A stretch of DNA of 13,428 nucleotides from Nitrospirota bacterium (GTDB lineage Bacteria; Nitrospirota; Thermodesulfovibrionia; Thermodesulfovibrionales; SM23-35), in assembly GCA_029883145.1 (NCBI GenBank), contig JAOUJR010000013.1, positions 1 to 13,428 of the forward strand, in the 5' to 3' direction. The notes below the pieces were generated by a model. The model had not been told where the DNA came from. It ran no database searches and worked only from the letters and a program-made list of their open reading frames with translations. Position 1 is the first letter of the stretch; each line of letters starts with the position of its first letter. This document shows positions 1-5,912 of this stretch, in pieces. The position numbers and the translations under genes were made by a program.

Positions 1-479
1 GATATAAGGATTATAAGACTATCTTCCGGAGGTTCTTCAAGTGTTTTAAGAAAGGCATTTGCCGCATAGGGATTCATCGTATCCGCTTCATCTATTATAA
101 CGACCTTTTTCCTGCCTTCGAATGGTTTAAAAGAAAGTGCATCATCAATTGCCCTTATCTCTTCTATCCTTATCTGTCCACTTTTAGAAGAGATGAGAAG
201 AAAATCAGGATGTACACCAGCGTCAATTTTTTTACAGGAAACACATTCATTACAAGCGTCTATTTGAGTTAAAAGTTTATTATTATTTAACTCTATGCCC
301 TGTGCTCTATGCCCTGTGCTCTGACAGTTCAGTGCCTTTGCAAGATTAATGGCAGTAAACTTCTTTCCTATACCCGGTTCTCCTGCAAAGAGATATGATG
401 AGGGTATTCTCCCTCTCTCTATAGTTCTCAGCAGTATAGTTACTGCCCTGTCCTGTCCTATAACGTCCCTTAGTGACAT
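1..479 (-). CDS. holB: DNA polymerase III subunit delta' (partial, C-terminus off the left edge)
   Basis: Clamp-loader subunit that, with DnaX and delta, loads the beta sliding clamp onto primed DNA. The first 159 residues are present. An AAA+ fold is visible: a P-loop GEPGIGKK at residues 33-40, a zinc module with Cys52, Cys76, Cys79 and Cys82, and a Walker B VVIIDEAD at 126-133 followed by a FLKTLEEPP segment at 143-151. The P-loop lysine is followed by Lys rather than Ser/Thr, which fits delta' better than the ATPase DnaX. In the family the first two zinc cysteines are usually separated by about eight residues. Here 23 separate them, and the extra stretch coincides with a heptad tandem array. 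The ATG at 479 has only a weak upstream GAG. Adjacency to tmk is a common bacterial arrangement. DnaX is the alternative identity, less likely. Confidence 0.88.
   Translation of the reverse strand, partial: MSLRDVIGQDRAVTILLRTIERGRIPSSYLFAGEPGIGKKFTAINLAKALNCQSTGHRAQGIELNNNKLLTQIDACNECVSCKKIDAGVHPDFLLISSKSGQIRIEEIRAIDDALSFKPFEGRKKVVIIDEADTMNPYAANAFLKTLEEPPEDSLIILI
291..325. repeat. Heptad tandem array inside holB (5 units of 7 bp)
   Basis: Five consecutive 7-bp units. CTCTATG and CCCTGTG alternate, so 14 bp are repeated exactly twice and a fifth unit begins CTCT. The array encodes residues 52-63 of HolB, in the loop between the first and second zinc cysteines, and keeps the reading frame open. 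Seen directly; its origin is inferred. Confidence 0.85.
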
Positions 480-573
480 TTTAGCTCAAATAATACGATT
501 AAGATAATGAAGATGTTGTGAGAAAATTTATTTTTGATACCTTAATGTACATTATTCATGAATTTAAATAACA

Positions 574-685
574 ACAGGCTGGGCATAGTATTTGAGCGGT
601 TTTAAATTCTTTCGGAGAAAGAATTTACCTCGGAGTCCCGATCTTATCGGGACGAGAATGAGCGAAAATGCTATGTCCTGCCTGT
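574..685. repeat. Composite inverted-repeat element with two internal hairpins (MITE-like or structured RNA)
   Basis: Outer arms of 26 nt (574-599 and 660-685) are imperfectly complementary: 19 of 26 positions match, including the outer ACAGGC/GCCTGT and an inner CATAG/CTATG. Between them are two perfect hairpins: 603-627 (11-bp stem, loop GGA) and 635-653 (8-bp stem, loop CTT). The whole would fold as a three-stem junction in DNA or RNA. It fills the space between tmk, whose stop is 4 nt beyond the right arm, and holB. No target-site duplication and no transposase are visible, and neither hairpin is followed by a T-run on either strand, so it is not an ordinary terminator. Whether it is repeated elsewhere cannot be seen from one window. 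Confidence 0.75.
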
Positions 686-688
686 ATG

Positions 689-1330
689 TCATATTTTTAA
701 AAATAGGTCGGAAACTATACTCACTATTTTACCGTGTATTTCCTCTATACTTTTCGAGGCATCTATTAATTTTATCCTTTCCGGTTCTTTTGCTGCAATC
801 TCAAGGTACCCATCCCTTACCTTTTTATGAAACGATATATCCTCGAGTTCCAATCTGTCTGCCTTATTCACCCCTTTGTTTCTCTTTAAACCAACCTCCA
901 CATCAAGGTCAAGGAGCATAGTGATATCAGGTTTTAAGCCTGCGGTGACAATCCTGTCGATGGAATCTATGAGATTTAACTCTATACCCCTTCCATAGCC
1001 TTGATATGCAACGGTTGAATCGTTAAACCTGTCCGTGATCACTATGTCACCTTTTTTTATGGACGGAAAAATGACCTCTTTTATAAGTTGTACACGCGAC
1101 GCATTGTAAAGCATAAGTTCTGTGACTGGTGTCATTCCCTTATGTTCTACTGAGAGGAGGAGTTCACGTATCTTCAGCCCAATTGTGGTGCCGCCAGGCT
1201 CTTCTGTGAGTACAACTTCATATCCTTTTTTCCTTAGAAATTCGTCAAGGAGCTTTGCCTGGATTGTCTTGCCTGAACCTTCGATTCCTTCAAAGGATAT
1301 GAAGATTCCTTTCTTTACCATATCACCCAC
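689..1330 (-). CDS. tmk: Thymidylate kinase
   Basis: Phosphorylates dTMP to dTDP with ATP, the last dedicated step of dTTP synthesis in the cytoplasm. At 213 residues it has the usual family length. Visible motifs are the P-loop FEGIEGSGKT (residues 13-22), EEPGGT (43-48), the DR(F/Y) motif ITDRFNDS followed by AYQGYGRG (about 97-116), and a basic LID stretch near KRNKGVNKADRLE. The listed start is a GTG that overlaps the stop codon of the upstream MetE-like gene by one base (TAGTG) and has AAGGAG about 11 nt upstream. An ATG three codons in (1321) gives the canonical MVKKGIF start but has no clear Shine-Dalgarno. The gene sits in a minus-strand set with the MetE-like gene upstream and holB downstream. 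The composite inverted repeat begins 4 nt after the stop and may affect expression of holB. Confidence 0.95.
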   Translation of the reverse strand: MGDMVKKGIFISFEGIEGSGKTIQAKLLDEFLRKKGYEVVLTEEPGGTTIGLKIRELLLSVEHKGMTPVTELMLYNASRVQLIKEVIFPSIKKGDIVITDRFNDSTVAYQGYGRGIELNLIDSIDRIVTAGLKPDITMLLDLDVEVGLKRNKGVNKADRLELEDISFHKKVRDGYLEIAAKEPERIKLIDASKSIEEIHGKIVSIVSDLFLKI

Positions 1331-2364
1331 TATGAAATTGTCTCCTTAAGTTGTTTGAGCAGAGTGAACACTTTCACTGCATCCTCAACATTCATCGAGC
1401 CAGTTCCGCATGAAGGGGTAAGAAGTATTTGGGAACGTAAAAGGTCTGCAGGCAGAGATTTTGAGAGAAGCTCTAAACTGCTCTCAAGGCGTTTTCTGAT
1501 TGTCTCAATATGTTCATCTCGTATTGACTCGCTTGTGGGCACAATCCCCCATGCAAGGCATCCACCATCCCGAAGGAATTGAGTGAACTCTTCTGGATAC
1601 AAAGAGATTGTGTCGACATATTCATACGCATCAAAGCTGATAATTTTCGTTTTACTTTTTATTACCAATGGCCAGTCAGCGTTGCTGCAACAGTGAATCC
1701 CTGGAATGCCGCCAGCTACTTTAATGGCTTCTGATAGTTCATTTAAAAGCCTCAAGGCTTCATCGGGGTTCACACCGAGATAACTTGTGCTTCCAAGAGC
1801 AGAGAGAATAGGCTCATCAATAAAGATGATAATATTCTCAGCATACGGTTTCAGGATTTCAATCTGCCATCTTGCTTTTGCATTAAGAACTAAGAGGGAA
1901 ATCTCCCGCAGCTCTTCATCATAATAAGCCACTTTTCCTTCAACATCCTTAAGTCCAAGTGTAAAAGTAAGCGGGCCGGTCACCTGACCTTTCAGATAGG
2001 GGAATCGCCTGTTCTTTATGAAATTTACAAGCGTATGGAGACCCTTTGCATACTTCTCTGAGATGGCGATCTGAGTGTCATCTGAATACGTTTCAGAGAA
2101 TTGTATCAGTGCATCGCTTCCATTCCTCTCGATCCATATCGTCTCTTTCTGCTCATCAGTTTTTATAAATGGTACGCCTTCAGAGAACTGAGGGATCATC
2201 AATTCTTGGAATGATAGTTTAGGAAGTTGAGGCCAGAAAGGGATGTCGAATGTCTCGAGCACGAGCCTGCATGCCTCTTCCGGATCTGTATGCGGAAGAC
2301 TTCCAATGCCTGTTGTTGCAAATGGTGTAATCATCTTAACATGATACTCTATCAGTGAGTTCAT
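1330..2364 (-). CDS. Short cobalamin-independent methionine synthase-like protein (core MetE)
   Basis: Matches the catalytic (C-terminal) barrel of MetE only, at 344 residues; classical MetE is about 750 because of an additional N-terminal barrel that binds folate. Visible signatures are TGIGSLPH near the N-terminus (residues 18-25), a zinc-site HCC in GIHCCSNADW (about residues 223-232), and the distal zinc cysteine in LTPSCGTGSM (about 315-324). Core-MetE proteins in anaerobes are thought to take methyl groups from a corrinoid protein instead of methyl-tetrahydrofolate. That role here is inference, as no corrinoid partner is in the window. The start is uncertain: neither the ATG at 2364 nor the ATG at 2334, which begins MITPFATTG and fits the family better, has a convincing ribosome binding site. 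It is translationally coupled to tmk by a one-base overlap. A uroporphyrinogen-decarboxylase-like relative is the alternative. Confidence 0.8.
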   Translation of the reverse strand: MNSLIEYHVKMITPFATTGIGSLPHTDPEEACRLVLETFDIPFWPQLPKLSFQELMIPQFSEGVPFIKTDEQKETIWIERNGSDALIQFSETYSDDTQIAISEKYAKGLHTLVNFIKNRRFPYLKGQVTGPLTFTLGLKDVEGKVAYYDEELREISLLVLNAKARWQIEILKPYAENIIIFIDEPILSALGSTSYLGVNPDEALRLLNELSEAIKVAGGIPGIHCCSNADWPLVIKSKTKIISFDAYEYVDTISLYPEEFTQFLRDGGCLAWGIVPTSESIRDEHIETIRKRLESSLELLSKSLPADLLRSQILLTPSCGTGSMNVEDAVKVFTLLKQLKETIS

Positions 2365-2520
2365 TAGTCAATAGATAAGGCTAAATATATGGAGTGAATA
2401 AAAGGGGAAATAGAAATTATTATCTCTTATTGTAAGATTCAGACATTACATTTGAAAATTCTTCATAAAATCATAAATTTATAATTAAAAATATCTTATC
2501 CATACATAAATAAATCAAAT

Positions 2521-2548
2521 TTGACAAGCTATGAAAAATCACTATACT
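2521..2548 (+). promoter_or_regulatory. Sigma70-type promoter upstream of the RHS tip
   Basis: A perfect -35 TTGACA (2521-2526) and a near-consensus -10 TATACT (2543-2548) are separated by 16 nt. The predicted start near 2555 lies about 45 nt before the RHS start codon. The surrounding 2400-2560 is very AT-rich. Confidence 0.7.
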
Positions 2549-2601
2549 CGAAACTAACGTCATAATATTACCACCCATTTGGGAGAAGGATTGAGAAAAG
2601 T

Positions 2602-3312
2602 GTGAACGGGACGATAACCAAGTATGTCTATGACAATGAGGATATCATTGCTGAATATGATGGCAACAACCAGCTTATCGCCAGTTACACTCATGGCCCT
2701 GGGATTGATGAGCCAATATCAATGACGAATGGACAGACGTATTACTATCATGCTGATGCACTGGGTTCTATTATTGCTATCACTAATTCAACAGGAAATG
2801 TGGTACAAAGATATGAGTATGATTCCTTCGGGAATATTGTTTCAGTATTAGACCCTAACTTCAAACAGCCATATACATATACAGCCAGAGAATATGATGA
2901 AGAAACAGGACTCTATTATTACAGAGCGAGGTATTACGATGCAGAGGTGGGGAGGTTTATCAGTGAAGATCCGATAAGGTTTGATGGAGGAATTAACTTT
3001 TTTGCGTATGTCGGAAATAATCCTGTTAATCAGACTGACCCCGAAGGTCTTTCTGTTTTTCCTCCAGAGTGCTATAACAATCCTAATTGTTTTCTCGAAC
3101 TTCCAAAGAAAGGCGATAAGTGTTATAAGTGTGATTGGATAGCTATTTTACAGTGTATTAGCAAGAAACCTGCTACACCACCAAATGCGATGGCGTGTGC
3201 CAGATGTATTCTTTCAGGAGGTAAAGATAAAAATGCATGTTCTCAATGCGTTGGTTCATTAGCTGGAAATCTACTCGACTGCATAGATAGAACTGCCACA
3301 AAGGTAAAATAA
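2602..3312 (+). CDS. Orphan RHS C-terminal tip: RHS core plus ten-cysteine variable tail
   Basis: Residues 1 to about 150 are the conserved end of an RHS/YD-repeat protein: YD-type repeats (TKYVYDNEDI, YEYDSFGN), the hyper-conserved ETGLYYYRARYYD and GRFISEDP segments, and NQTDPEGL, which marks the core/tip boundary. The remaining 86 or so residues are a cysteine-rich tail with ten Cys (PEC, PNC, DKC, YKC, LQC, MAC, ARC, NAC, SQC, LDC) that I do not recognise. Full RHS proteins are typically over 1000 residues, so the shell is missing. In-frame similarity continues upstream of the GTG as HPFGRRIEKS back to about 2569 and then meets TAA at 2563, placing the truncation junction there. An AGAAGGA motif 11 nt before the GTG and a strong promoter suggest it may still be expressed. 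It could be a displaced toxin tip or a decaying remnant. No signal peptide is present. Confidence 0.8.
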   Translation: MNGTITKYVYDNEDIIAEYDGNNQLIASYTHGPGIDEPISMTNGQTYYYHADALGSIIAITNSTGNVVQRYEYDSFGNIVSVLDPNFKQPYTYTAREYDEETGLYYYRARYYDAEVGRFISEDPIRFDGGINFFAYVGNNPVNQTDPEGLSVFPPECYNNPNCFLELPKKGDKCYKCDWIAILQCISKKPATPPNAMACARCILSGGKDKNACSQCVGSLAGNLLDCIDRTATKVK

Positions 3313-3352
3313 ATGATTGTGGGCAGTGCGAATAATTTTATTCAGTCACAGG

Positions 3353-3979
3353 ATGAACTTATTATTTAAAAATATAAAATTGTTCTTCACACATCCGAAG
3401 AGTCTCTTTTCTGCACTAAGAGAAACTCCAGGGTTTAAACGTGCATTAATTTTGTTGTTTATATTAGCCTCTTCATTTGTCTTACCTAATATCAAGAGTC
3501 TTTTATCAAAATATCCAGATGCCATACTTATGACAGATGCTTTAATAATGACCTCGATTTTGGTGACTGGTCTCCTTTTCGTGGGATTACTACTGGGTAG
3601 CTCTTATGTATTAATATTGTGTAGACTATTGGGGCGTAAACCAAAGTTCACTGCAATTCTTTCCGCACTAATATATTGTGGAATTCCTTCGATGTTCGGT
3701 ATGATATTTTATACTTTGCTACCCGTTAGAACTTACCTCTTAAGTATTTTCCCTATTGAAAAGCTCCATCCCTTCTTGATCTCTGTATTTCAAGAGGTGG
3801 ACTTATTTTGGTTATGGACAACTGCTATGGAAATCATTGCAGTAGCCATCATTTCAGGGCTAAGTTATCGTAAAAGTTTTACTATTATAATTTCTTATTG
3901 GATTGTCAGATCGATAATAATTTATCTTCTGGGGATAAATATGGGCGAAATTTACAGAGGAGTATTGCCTATATTTTAA
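3353..3979 (+). CDS. Yip1-like multi-pass membrane protein; possible immunity protein for the RHS tip
   Basis: About 208 residues with roughly five hydrophobic segments. They include stretches around ALILLFILASSFVLP, ALIMTSILVTGLLFVGLLLG, ILSALIYCGIPSMFG, an ending near IIAVAIISGLSY, and SYWIVRSIIIYLLG. The N-terminal pattern, amphipathic LLFKNIKLFFTHPKSLFSAL followed by ETPGFKRAL, is typical of bacterial Yip1-family proteins, whose function is generally unknown. The start is uncertain: I chose the ATG at 3353 because it fits the family N-terminus. A TTG at 3317 and a GTG at 3326 give longer forms, and none has a clear ribosome binding site. It begins within about 40 nt of the RHS stop on the same strand, the usual place for the immunity gene of a polymorphic toxin. 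That role is inference only. Confidence 0.65.
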   Translation: MNLLFKNIKLFFTHPKSLFSALRETPGFKRALILLFILASSFVLPNIKSLLSKYPDAILMTDALIMTSILVTGLLFVGLLLGSSYVLILCRLLGRKPKFTAILSALIYCGIPSMFGMIFYTLLPVRTYLLSIFPIEKLHPFLISVFQEVDLFWLWTTAMEIIAVAIISGLSYRKSFTIIISYWIVRSIIIYLLGINMGEIYRGVLPIF

Positions 3980-4042
3980 AAGAGGAGAAGTGAAAATAGG
4001 GACAGTTGTACTCGCTCACTAATTCGGTAACTTTTTTTTATC

Positions 4043-4906
4043 TCACTTAATCAACTCTTCCAGTTCCTCAAGACTGAAAGAGTTTTCCTGGGTGATTTTC
4101 ATCCACCGGCGGCAGCGGTTCGCATTCAGAGGAATCCCTACCGGCGGAATACCAAGCTTGATGCAGAGCCTCATGCCACGGACAAGCTCGGGGATACAGG
4201 CAATACCAAGGGCACCGATGCTCGGGTGTTCGGCCTTGAGTTTCCTGAAAAGCCTTTCCTGATCCATCTCAATAGATATATATGGATTGATGCCATACTC
4301 CTTCAGGAGGAGACTCCCTAGATTGATGAAGCACTCTTGTGTGCAGCCCATACAGACAGCATCAATATCACCGGCAACAGAATGGCATTCGGGCCTGAAG
4401 TCGCGAAGGCAGTGCGGAATGAGTGCGAATTTGTATTCGCTCTTTTTGAAAGCTTCTTTGTAGATTCTGTTTATAAGCTCGATTTCGAGCATATAAAGAT
4501 GGTACTGTTTTTCTTTTGTCCTGAGTGTTTCATCCAATCTCTGCGTAAGCGACAGACTCCTGAGGTGTTCCTTAACTCCTTTAGTATATGCTGAAAGAGC
4601 CTCATGTGTATTCTTCCTTATCATTGAAATGAGTGCGGGATTAATGAGGTCTGAGCTTTTCTTGAATGAATGCGGACTGCTTCCGGCATTTTGAATATGG
4701 AAGAGGAGGGTCTGTTTGTCAGGGCAGACAAGGAGCAGTTTGTCCAGAATATCTCTTATGGAACTGTAATACCTTTCAGTCGAGACATCATCACCAAAAA
4801 GAGTATATGTTTTGCCTGTCACTGCTCTGTATTTTTCTTTTTGTACGATCACAACTTTAGTATAACCCTTTTGAGCGCAAGAGAGTGAAGAAGCCGGATC
4901 TATCAT
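4043..4906 (-). CDS. DUF116 family cysteine-rich protein
   Basis: The 287-residue product carries the DUF116 signature in its second half: ALIPHCLRDFRPEC, then CMGCTQEC about 17 residues on, then GALGIACIPELVRGM and GIPPVGIPL. The spacing of PHC, C, CxGC and C suggests an Fe-S or zinc site. The biochemical function of the family is not established as far as I know; it is frequent in anaerobic bacteria and methanogens. The first half (TYTLFGDDVSTERYYSSIRDIL) fits the N-terminal part of bacterial members. The annotated ATG at 4906 has no ribosome binding site and adds about 28 residues before the familiar TGKTYTLFGDD segment. A GTG at 4822 is therefore a plausible alternative start. It is divergent from the secreted hydrolase gene with only 37 nt between start codons. 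Confidence 0.8.
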   Translation of the reverse strand: MIDPASSLSCAQKGYTKVVIVQKEKYRAVTGKTYTLFGDDVSTERYYSSIRDILDKLLLVCPDKQTLLFHIQNAGSSPHSFKKSSDLINPALISMIRKNTHEALSAYTKGVKEHLRSLSLTQRLDETLRTKEKQYHLYMLEIELINRIYKEAFKKSEYKFALIPHCLRDFRPECHSVAGDIDAVCMGCTQECFINLGSLLLKEYGINPYISIEMDQERLFRKLKAEHPSIGALGIACIPELVRGMRLCIKLGIPPVGIPLNANRCRRWMKITQENSFSLEELEELIK

Positions 4907-4909
4907 GAA

Positions 4910-4938
4910 TGAACATTCTGATAATTGTAGTGTATACT
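4910..4938 (+). promoter_or_regulatory. Promoter predicted to give a leaderless mRNA for the DUF1460-like gene
   Basis: TGAACA (4910-4915), 17 nt, TATACT (4933-4938). The ATG at 4944 begins six positions after the last base of the -10, where transcription itself should start, and there is no Shine-Dalgarno. A leaderless transcript is inferred. Confidence 0.5.
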
Positions 4939-4943
4939 AAATT

Positions 4944-5714
4944 ATGATAAGGGTATTGTTTATAATCGTCTTTTTGTCTCTTGCTGTACCTGCCTATTCC
5001 TTTCTCTCAGATGAAGAGATTGCATCATTTCAAAAAGAGCTTCAAGGGAAGACTGTTAGTGAACGTATTGCCTTCTGGGCAGAGAAGTTTGTCGGTACTC
5101 CTTATGACCCTGATCCACTCGGAGAGTATGTAACGAAGAAAGTGATTGTTGCTGATGAGCGTGTTGACTGCATGTATCTGAGTTTCAGGACACTTGAGTT
5201 GAGCCTTGGGAAGACTCCATCAGAGGCATTAATGATTGCACTGGATAAAAGGTTTATTGATAAAGGAAGGATTGTGGATGGCAAGGTTGTTAATTATGAA
5301 AACAGGTTTGAATATGGCGAGGACATGCTTGACAGCGGTAAGTGGGGCAGAGAGATCACAGAAGATTATGGACCAGTCACTGAGATAAAAGGTTCACGGG
5401 GGAGGGAGAAGGTAAAGATTATTTCCAAAGAAGCTCTGCAAGTCATACTTGTTCTTGATGTAAATTCTTCGTGTAAATGTAAGGGTTCATTAATTCACAA
5501 TGGCGATATGCTTTTTTTTATCAAATCCCCTGATAAAAGAGTTGCAGATGAAATAGTCGGGCATATTGGTATTGTAAAAAAGGAGGATGGTGTTTTATAC
5601 CTCATACACGCCAGCGGGAGTAAAAACCGAGACGGTGTGGTTAAAAAAGTTTTGCTTTATGAATATATTAAATCAATGCCTTTTATAGGTGTGCGGCTAA
5701 GCAGGTTTGATTAA
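4944..5714 (+). CDS. Secreted DUF1460 / NlpC-P60-like amidase
   Basis: A 256-residue protein with an N-terminal signal peptide: basic start MIR, hydrophobic VLFIIVFLSLAVPA, and a likely cleavage after AYS near residue 19. The mature part has the DUF1460 layout related to NlpC/P60 cysteine peptidases: FVGTPYDPDPLG (49-60), a putative nucleophile Cys76 in RVDCMYL, then GDMLFFI (187-193), the putative catalytic histidine in GHIGIV (His207), and LIHASG (His222). Characterised relatives cleave N-acetylmuramoyl-L-alanine or peptide bonds in peptidoglycan, so a cell-wall role in the periplasm is likely, but the substrate is not shown here. A CKC pair at 177-179 is unusual for a secreted enzyme. No ribosome binding site precedes the ATG; see the leaderless promoter. 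The stop lies 10 nt from the stop of the opposing bS22-like gene. Confidence 0.75.
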   Translation: MIRVLFIIVFLSLAVPAYSFLSDEEIASFQKELQGKTVSERIAFWAEKFVGTPYDPDPLGEYVTKKVIVADERVDCMYLSFRTLELSLGKTPSEALMIALDKRFIDKGRIVDGKVVNYENRFEYGEDMLDSGKWGREITEDYGPVTEIKGSRGREKVKIISKEALQVILVLDVNSSCKCKGSLIHNGDMLFFIKSPDKRVADEIVGHIGIVKKEDGVLYLIHASGSKNRDGVVKKVLLYEYIKSMPFIGVRLSRFD

Positions 5715-5724
5715 GGCATTGACC

Positions 5725-5823
5725 TTACTTGTTCTTCCTCCTCTGGAATTTTGTCTTCTTCCTCAACTTGTCGTGCTTGTGCTTGCTCATCTTCTTTTTA
5801 CGCCATTTGACAACATTACCCAC
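5725..5823 (-). CDS. Small ribosomal protein bS22/mS38-like (AURKAIP1/COX24 domain), 32 residues
   Basis: A 32-residue, extremely basic product starting MGNVVKWRKKKMSKHKH and ending TKFQRRKNK. It matches the short AURKAIP1/COX24-type proteins, whose mycobacterial member bS22 (from memory, a similar [20 protein letters not shown] pattern) sits in the small ribosomal subunit and whose mitochondrial counterpart is mS38. Roughly half the residues are Lys or Arg. The shared features are the K-x-R-K-K-x-M-S-K-x-K-H core and a closing QRR. The GTG start is firmly set by AGGAGG seven nt upstream, the best Shine-Dalgarno in the window. It is read in the same direction as the activase, 74 nt after that gene's stop, and converges on the hydrolase gene. 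It is too short for routine gene callers, so it is easily missed. Confidence 0.85.
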   Translation of the reverse strand: MGNVVKWRKKKMSKHKHDKLRKKTKFQRRKNK

Positions 5824-5826
5824 TAA

Positions 5827-5836
5827 ATCACCTCCT
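5827..5836 (-). promoter_or_regulatory. Strong Shine-Dalgarno of the bS22-like gene
   Basis: AGGAGGTGAT on the minus strand, with the AGGAGG core seven nt before the GTG at 5823. It is a near-perfect anti-16S match and is the main evidence that the small gene is translated from a GTG. Confidence 0.85.
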
Positions 5837-5839
5837 CTA

Positions 5840-5867
5840 AAAGTTAAAATCAAAAAGTAAAAAGGTC
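5840..5867. repeat. AT-rich heptad array downstream of the activase gene
   Basis: Four degenerate 7-bp units on the plus strand (AAAGTTA, AAATCAA and so on), between the activase stop and the Shine-Dalgarno of the bS22-like gene. It is noncoding here, and it belongs by period to the coding arrays elsewhere in the window. Confidence 0.5.
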
Positions 5868-5886
5868 TTTCGATTCCTTAAGTTTA

Positions 5887-5912
5887 AATTTTTCATTTTA
5901 ATTTTTCATTTG
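5887..5912. repeat. 13-bp AT-rich tandem duplication carrying the activase stop codon
   Basis: AATTTTTCATTTT (5887-5899) is followed directly by AATTTTTCATTTG (5900-5912), 12 of 13 identical. On the minus strand it supplies the last codons Met-Lys-Asn and the TAA stop (5898-5900) of the activase, then repeats them out of the gene. Confidence 0.65.

Noticed and set aside
592..921. Open reading frame on the plus strand across the inverted-repeat element and the end of tmk
   Set aside because: It is antisense to tmk for most of its length, has no coding signature, and its first part is just the hairpin element.
2365..2410. Promoter for the MetE-tmk-holB set on the minus strand (a TATATT box near 2380)
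   Set aside because: No -35 at an acceptable distance in such AT-rich DNA; could be chance.
3313..3369. 18-codon frame starting ATG right after the RHS stop (TAAATG)
   Set aside because: Out of frame with the Yip1-like gene and no recognisable product; at most a coupling start.
3995..4008. AATAGGGACAG motif resembling the ends of some IS200-like or REP-type elements
   Set aside because: No partner repeat, no transposase and no hairpin nearby; a short resemblance only.
3984..4039. Possible terminator after the Yip1-like gene: AGTGA/TCACT arms and a run of eight T
   Set aside because: The complementary arms are only 5 bp with a 24-nt loop and are not next to the T-run; too weak to call.
5712..5727. 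TAAGG/CCTTA inverted repeat spanning both convergent stop codons as a bidirectional terminator
   Set aside because: A 5-bp stem without T-runs; it mostly reflects the two stop codons facing each other.
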